A stretch of 64,000 bases of DNA, from assembly GCA_949752735.1 (NCBI GenBank), contig OX457052.1:12377357-12441356 (forward strand), read 5' to 3'. The translations under genes and the position numbers were made by a program. Source of the stretch: Lumbricus terrestris. Taxonomy: Eukaryota; Annelida; Clitellata; Crassiclitellata; Lumbricidae. Of this stretch, positions 58,681 to 64,000 are shown piece after piece. The notes below the pieces were generated by a model, which saw only the letters and a list, made by a program, of their open reading frames with translations, made no database searches and had not been told where the DNA came from. How positions within the stretch are numbered: position 1 is the first letter of the stretch; every line of letters begins with the position of its first letter.

Positions 58681-60462
58681 CATCGGTCTTAATAATAATT
58701 ATCATGCATTTAAGTAGCTCCTCTTCAAAAGAAGAAACGCTTCAAACATGCTTCTCTTGAAGCCGGAAAACAAAAAACAACGATTGCACTGAATGTGGTT
58801 CATGGACAAAGTAAAGCGCATAACAAAGTCGCGCAGAGGACATGGAACCCATTATTATTGCATGCTGATATAAATCTATTCCAGGATGACAAACAACCCT
58901 GGCAAGGAGTTTCAACAGCTAAACAATATAATCATTCATCACAGTACAACTGTAATTTGATAATTGCAGCACAAAGTTCTGTCAGTTGATAATTACAGGT
59001 CTGCAGTATAAGAGTGCAATTTTTTATTTCCCCCTACAGACTTAGGAAGTATTTTGGTTGCCATAGTGCATCAATTGTCATTTTGACATGTGCTAACCTT
59101 TGCAATGAAGAACTTACGAAAACGACATGGCCATCAAATTTCATAGAAATTCTAATAAATTATTTGGCACAAACCAACAGAACACTACAGTACCGGTAAC
59201 TGTGGGACTAGATTTCATCAAAAATCCCATTATCTAACATAATCACACACTAGATGCAATAAAAGCCAACTTTAGCCCAAATGCACTAAAAATTACATCA
59301 ACAAATCACTAAGAATAGAAACAACAACACTATACTGTACCAATATTTGAAACCTTGTCATTTTTCTTACTTTAAGTACATCACAACATTCACAACCATT
59401 ATTAACCATTATTAACAGATTCTAGCAGGTCTCCAAGGTCAAAGAACTAATCACAACACATCCTTAAAGTAATTTTAAAATTCGAATCCAATACAGCAAA
59501 AAAATTGCATTTTTAATTCTTTTCTCAAAATAATAATGCAGACTTAAATCAGACCGTATTTTTCTTGCAAGCTCTGAAGTATGGAACAAATACGGCTGCC
59601 TGGTACCTTTGTAGCACAGCCGCATGAGCACAGCGGGTAATAAAAAATCAAGAACCATACGCTTTCTTTTATCCCATGAGGCTAAGAAAATTAATTGACT
59701 AGCACTTGGTGACCCTGCTGTTGCCTTAAGGGCCTCATCATCATCATCATCATCCTGCGGTGCTTTTTCTTTCTCCTATAGCTTGAAGAGATAACTGTGT
59801 CATCTGTATTGAAAGATGTACAGGCTATGTCACTCATCCCATTAAATTGAATTATTGTCAGTGTAAAGGCTGTGTAAATGTCAACTAGCTGTTGGGGAAG
59901 ATGTACCGGAAGCATATCAACCATTAGAATGCTTCTGAGTAGCCCCCTTGAAGAGGTGTCATAGAAATTCTTGAGTGGATGCATGAATGAATTAGGTCTA
60001 CAAGAACATCACTGTTCTTTGGCAATGATGATAACAACGACGACGATGATGATGAATGCAATGATGATTACGCAAGTAACAAAATCCAGTACGAGATATT
60101 CGTTTAGACATCTTCTATCAAAACTGATGCAAACTACCAGACACAAAGTGGCACACACACATTTTTTTGCAAAAGAGCAAACAGCCAAAGCATGTGATAA
60201 GCATTCAGATTTGATCAATAACCAAATGAAATGAGAAAACAAATCACGTAAATTCACGAATAAACATTAATTTAGATCCTACCAGCATCTGAACATAGTC
60301 TACTTGCTGAGGTTATTACTGAAACATTTTTTTTATTAAACTCAAAACTCTCCTTTTCTGCCGTGCTAGAGTCGGGAGCGCTTCTGAGTAGTCCCCTTGA
60401 AGAAGCGCTATATAAATTCTTGAATGAATGAATGAATAGATCAATCACAATAGTTTTCTGAC
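58681..60462. other. E-protein intron
   Basis: No exon was recognised. It contains ATC/GAT triplet patches at 59737-59756 and 60024-60066 and LINE-tail scraps near 59930-59970 (plus) and 60360-60420 (plus, GGGAGCGCTTCTGAGTAG). Confidence 0.5.
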
Positions 60463-60562
60463 CTGTAAAATACGAATAATCCCTAGTGCCATATGAGGAT
60501 GGTGCATCTTGGTTGTAGGCAGCAAGCCTTGGTTGTATCTCTTCCGAGGAGTTACAGTATCC
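60463..60562 (-). CDS. TCF3/4/12: E protein, exon GYCNSSEEIQPR
   Basis: A 100-nt exon between ...tttgattag and gtcaga. It encodes GYCNSSEEIQPRLAAYNQ, then APSSYGTRDYSYFT. Phase 0 in and 1 out fits both neighbours. The Ser/Tyr/Gly-rich composition resembles the N-terminal activation region of E proteins. Confidence 0.8.
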
Positions 60563-60714
60563 CTAATCAAAACACATATATGACAAAAGTGAAAGTCCAG
60601 AACAGCTGAAAATTAGCACCAATGCAAAATGCAACATGTTAAATGCAAGCTTATATAACATGAGATGAAACATGACTGTGGAACCAAAATATTTCAATAT
60701 CCGCAACATCTGTA

Positions 60715-60915
60715 ACAATGCAGAGGTGATCATTCTCTGTGGTTGGTCCAACAACCTGGAATGGACTTCCCTTGACTAAGCGACACCTCCCAAGCTCTTC
60801 TCAATTTCACAAACTGTTGAAGACTGTTTTTTTTTCCGATTGATCTCGGCGGGAGCACCTCTGAGTAGGTACCTTGAAGGGGCACGATATAAATTACGAT
60901 TGATTGATTGATTTC
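60715..60915 (+). pseudogene. LINE 3' end (L2-like)
   Basis: It encodes VVGPTTWNGLPL and further C-terminal residues, then GGGAGCACCTCTGAGTAG, CTTGAAGGGGCACGATATAA and an ATTGATTGATTG tail. Nearly the same sequence as 50515-50885 in reverse. Confidence 0.85.
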
Positions 60916-61189
60916 AAAGCATTCAGCCATCTCTGCACAGTTATAATACAAGATTGGCTATTCAAATATTGAACTACCTTAGTTCTAAAATCTTGATTAG
61001 TCTTACAGTTTTCATAGGGATTCATTAATCAGTGTGTTACCCCGGCGAACAGGAAGTTAGAAATCAAGGAAATCATTACTTTAGATTGGATCAGTTCATA
61101 AACGTACCTAATCATTATGTTGAGTTGTTGACAGAGGCATATAACAGAGGTACGTAATAATTATATACATTCTTCCCCCGCTATGCTCC

Positions 61190-61455
61190 TTTGATCGGCA
61201 TGATCTCTTCGTCCAGCAAGCTAGGACTGCCTTAGCTAAAATGTGTGCCTTTGCTCTCATTGGCCCGGCATTGTGGAACCAGCTTCCACCTTCAACGCGT
61301 TACTCCATATTAACTGGTTGGCCTAATGCCTCTTTTCGGTGTCTCAAGACTACTTTTTTCTCTCTTGGTCTAACGTACTGGGAGCGCCTCTGATTGGTGT
61401 GCACTGTGAGAGGCGCTTTATAAATTTATAAATACAATACAATACATCCAGATCA
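61190..61455 (+). pseudogene. LINE 3' end (second L2-like family)
   Basis: It encodes ALIGPALWNQLPP, then CLKTTFFSLG, followed by GGGAGCGCCTCTGATTGG, GAGGCGCTTTATAAATTTAT and AATACAATAC. A scrap of this family is at 44436. Confidence 0.8.
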
Positions 61456-61680
61456 AATACATTTCATTTTGAATGCCAGTTAAGTCATAAGAAAAGACAG
61501 CAAGAAATCCAAAAAATCGAGTTGATTTTAAGATAATCAAGACACCAAATCATCTGAGCAGTGAACAGCAAGAGCAAGAATGCTCTTTCAAAACGAAAAG
61601 CATTCAAGATGAGCTGGTGAGTAAGACAGCTCAAATTGCCTTGAATACAGTACGGTAACATATTCTGCATTATATCTTAC

Positions 61681-61742
61681 TGTAGCAGCAGCATTGGTCC
61701 TTCGCTTAATTTCAGCTAAATTTGCTCCGCCGTTTGACCTTT
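61681..61742 (-). CDS. TCF3/4/12: E protein, 62-nt exon
   Basis: Between ...gttctatttag and gtaaga. Only one frame is open, encoding RSNGGANLAEIKRRTNAAAT. Its phases (1 in, 0 out) match both neighbours. Confidence 0.8.
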
Positions 61743-62013
61743 CTAAATAGAACAAACAAACCGCAACAGTTCAGACAAAGATATCATAACCAACGTAATT
61801 AACTATTGTACATTTATTGTTATTAACTAACGAAGATGTCAATGTTAGCCAAGAAAATATGATTTAATAATTAATAATTAATTATGATCCAAAATACACA
61901 GCATCCTAAATATGTATTAAATAAATATCTATTAAACTTGTGCAGACCAGTTAGAAGAGCAAGAAGATCTTGTTAGCATTTCAGAAGAGCTCATGTCAAA
62001 GACAACGCATTAC

Positions 62014-62101
62014 CTGCTGAAGTTGGTCTGTAATAAGACTGGGGGTGGTATGTCTTTGGCAACTGTGTAGATACTGAGGGTGTCGAAGCAGTTACCCCAA
62101 A
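62014..62101 (-). CDS. TCF3/4/12: E protein, 88-nt exon
   Basis: Between ...attgcgtagcag and gtaatg. It encodes FGVTASTPSVSTQLPK, then TYHPQSYYRPTSA. Phase 0 in, 1 out. Confidence 0.8.
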
Positions 62102-62154
62102 CTGCTACGCAATAAAAACAAATTTAGACATTCTCAAATATGATCAGCAAATTC

Positions 62155-62202
62155 AACATCTTCATTCATTCATTCATTCATTCGTTCATTCATTCATTCA
62201 TT
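62155..62202. repeat. CATT microsatellite
   Basis: About 11 CATT units with one CGTT variant. Confidence 0.95.
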
Positions 62203-62504
62203 GGGGAAATATATACGCATTCCTTCAAGGTAACTACTCATAAGCACGACAAATCGAGCCTGGACTAAAACTAACATCTTGAGCCAACAATAAAAAGTAT
62301 AATAAAAAATGTAATCAATTAATACATGCTCACAGGAACTGAGATACAAGCTATAATATAGTTACAAGATTTAATCCACAAACAAATGTACAATTATTGC
62401 CGCACATCTTTTGTGACTGAAAAATAATTTTTTCTGGATATAAAATAAAATCAATGTTTTAATTAGAAGAGATATATATGCATTGCATTTGAATATGCTC
62501 AATT

Positions 62505-62850
62505 ATGCAAATAAACAATATGCAATATACAATATGCAAATAAACAATATGCAATATGCAAATAAACAATATGCAATATACAATAAGCAAATATACAATA
62601 TGCAATATGCAAATAAACAATATGCAATATACACAGGGTTTAAAGTGGGTGGGAACGCGTGGGAACGGCGTTCCCACTGCTCTCGAAAATCTTGGCTTGC
62701 GTTCCCACTGCTCATCATGATGGAACTCTAAAACACACGTATTTCAATGAAATTCTTCATCAGCGTTCCCACTGCTCTTATCCAGCGTTCCCACTGCTCA
62801 CCCAAACCACTTTAACCACTGAATATACAATAAGCAAATATACAATATGC
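62505..62850. repeat. ATGCAAATAAACAAT minisatellite, interrupted
   Basis: Repeats of AATATGCAAATAAACAAT and AATATACAATAAGC run at 62505-62633 and resume at 62822-62850. A MITE is inserted between. Confidence 0.9.
62634..62821. mobile_element. hAT MITE, CAGGGTTTAAAGTGG ends
   Basis: The ends are CAGGGTTTAAAGTGG and CCACTTTAACCACTG. The exact 8-bp repeat AATATACA is at 62626-62633 and 62822-62829. Inside, GCGTTCCCACTGCTC recurs four times. Confidence 0.93.
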
Positions 62851-62996
62851 AATATAGTCGATGTTGGAGAATGGAATATCAAAGACAAAAGGAGAAGATC
62901 CAGTGGAGGGAGGAGTGGCAATATTGGACATTCGGACCTGATTAGTGGCAGAGAACCAGAAGAAAGAAGAATATGCAAACAACTTATGTCATGTAC

Positions 62997-63046
62997 CTGT
63001 TGTGAACCATGATTTCTATAGTAAGGCATCGGATTGCAAGATTTAC
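62997..63046 (-). CDS. TCF3/4/12: E protein, most upstream exon seen
   Basis: Between ...tgtattttcag and gtacat. It encodes KSCNPMPYYRNHGSQQ with phase 1 in and 0 out. Since it opens mid-codon, the gene continues upstream, beyond the window or in the repeat-filled edge. Confidence 0.75.
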
Positions 63047-63251
63047 CTGAAAATACAACAATTATTCATTACAAATGGTCATCCAACAGTGAAGACAAAA
63101 AGCTCCAAGCACTGAATTTATTACAATAACCCACATATCAATATTCTAATGCACTTCTGTGTAACTTATCATTTTCAATATATATAATGTTCCACAGCTT
63201 TGGTGTTTATCTCTTTAAACTCTAATGGTTACTCTGAGTGCTATGTTGAAT

Positions 63252-64000
63252 CAGTGGCGTAGACAAGGGGTTTTCGAGGGTTAAAAACCCCCATTGGCCT
63301 AGGGAAAAAGTTTTTTAAAGGCTATCTTCTTTAGGTTCTCTGCCCTTCGGCAGGTTCCAACCTCCAATGACGCAACTCCTCTCTGTGCTGTGCCTTTTCC
63401 TTCAGTTTGCTGTATCCATTGACCATAATCCCTCCAAGCATCATTTGCCGCGGTCTTCCTCTCCCTCTCTTTCCTTCCATTCTCCTTTCTATGATTTCTT
63501 TCAGGAGGGAGTCTCCTCTTAACACGTGCCCAACCCAGTTCTTTTGTCTTTCTCTTATTGTTGTTATTAGCGATCGCTTTTCACCAACCATTCGTAGCAC
63601 CTCCTCATTCGTTATATGCTCCGTCCAGCTCACCTTCTCCATCCTTCTCCAAACCCACATCTCCAAAGCCTCTAATTTCTGAATATCATCCTTCTTGATA
63701 GTCCAGGTCTCCGACCCATACAGTGCCACACTCCATACCAGTGTTTTGACCAGTCTTTTCTTTAAGCCTTTGTTTAATCCTCCTCTCAACAATTCTCCTC
63801 TTTTCGTGAATGCATCCTTTCCCATTGCTATTCTTCGTTTCATATCGCTTTGGCACCTTGCATCTGCTGTTATTATGCTTCCCTAGTAACAGAAGCTCTT
63901 GACTTGTTCCACCTCCTCGCCATTGATTTTTATTTTCTCTGTTACTTCCTCCTCGTCTCGGCTTATCCTTAAAGGCTATATATCCACTTAAATAAGAAAA
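63252..64000. mobile_element. hAT MITE, CAGTGGCGTAG family, cut by window end
   Basis: It starts CAGTGGCGTAGACAAGG and follows the inverse of the element at 13510-13769. After a LINE insertion the same sequence resumes at 63969 and runs off the window. Confidence 0.8.
63326..63968 (-). pseudogene. 5'-truncated LINE (end of RT ORF) in a MITE
   Basis: The minus strand encodes the C-terminal part of an RTE/Jockey-like ORF2: LVWSVALYGSETWTIKK, then LEALEMWVWRRM, NEEVLRMVGEKRSL, NWVGHVLRGDSL and GKRGRGRPRQ. The stop lies at 63331. One in-frame stop interrupts the upstream part near 63886. The 11-bp repeat TTAAAGGCTAT is exact at 63315-63325 and 63969-63979. Confidence 0.92.

Overview
This is eukaryotic genomic DNA from an animal, most likely a marine invertebrate deuterostome. 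The lean is towards an echinoderm, with hemichordate or amphioxus as alternatives. The reasons are split coding exons with GT-AG introns, many short non-autonomous hAT elements with 8-bp target duplications, tRNA-headed SINEs, and a LINE carrying a 2A-like motif. There are also foldback elements whose inverted ends are arrays of about 15-bp repeats, the architecture described for sea urchin TU elements, and an interstitial array of the TTAGGG type. The species is inference. No rRNA, functional tRNA or CRISPR was seen.

Protein-coding genes. (1) Two tandem minus-strand paralogues encode class C GPCRs of the metabotropic glutamate receptor type. The first has coding exons 9093-6916 and 5013-4531 (886 aa); the second 18245-16056 and 15172-14699 (887 aa). 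Both are split by one phase-0 intron at the same codon in TM5. Both keep the residues that hold the amino-acid backbone of the ligand but have lost the arginine that recognises the glutamate side chain. (2) A plus-strand gene between 38.4 and 42.4 kb has three recognisable exons in matching phase. It encodes an unrecognised protein with a charged, repetitive tail. (3) A minus-strand gene fills 63.0-48.1 kb. Its exons chain in phase into the C-terminal part of a class I bHLH E protein (TCF3/TCF4/TCF12/Daughterless type). Its 5' part lies beyond the window, and one junction near 57-58 kb is unresolved.

Most of the remaining DNA is repeats, often nested. From left to right: hAT MITEs and a LINE scrap (0.7-2.6 kb); a worn foldback element (3.8 kb); a foldback element with a telomere-like core and a nested MITE (11.0-11.7 kb); a 900-bp hAT element (20.8 kb); a 16-bp minisatellite (23.1-24.0 kb); and a long ATT microsatellite (25.5 kb). 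Then come a hAT element inserted into another copy of itself (28.1-31.3 kb) and a three-layer nest of MITE, LINE and foldback element (31.6-37.1 kb). More MITEs, SINEs, LINE 3' ends and satellites sit in the introns of the last two genes. A LINE fragment inside a MITE closes the window.

The strongest unusual signals are a small foldback family whose copies share ends but carry unrelated cores, and a short hairpin module that recurs inside MITEs with otherwise different ends. The hAT self-insertion and the 2A-like motif in the LINE come next. All coordinates and matches were read by eye; no search was run.
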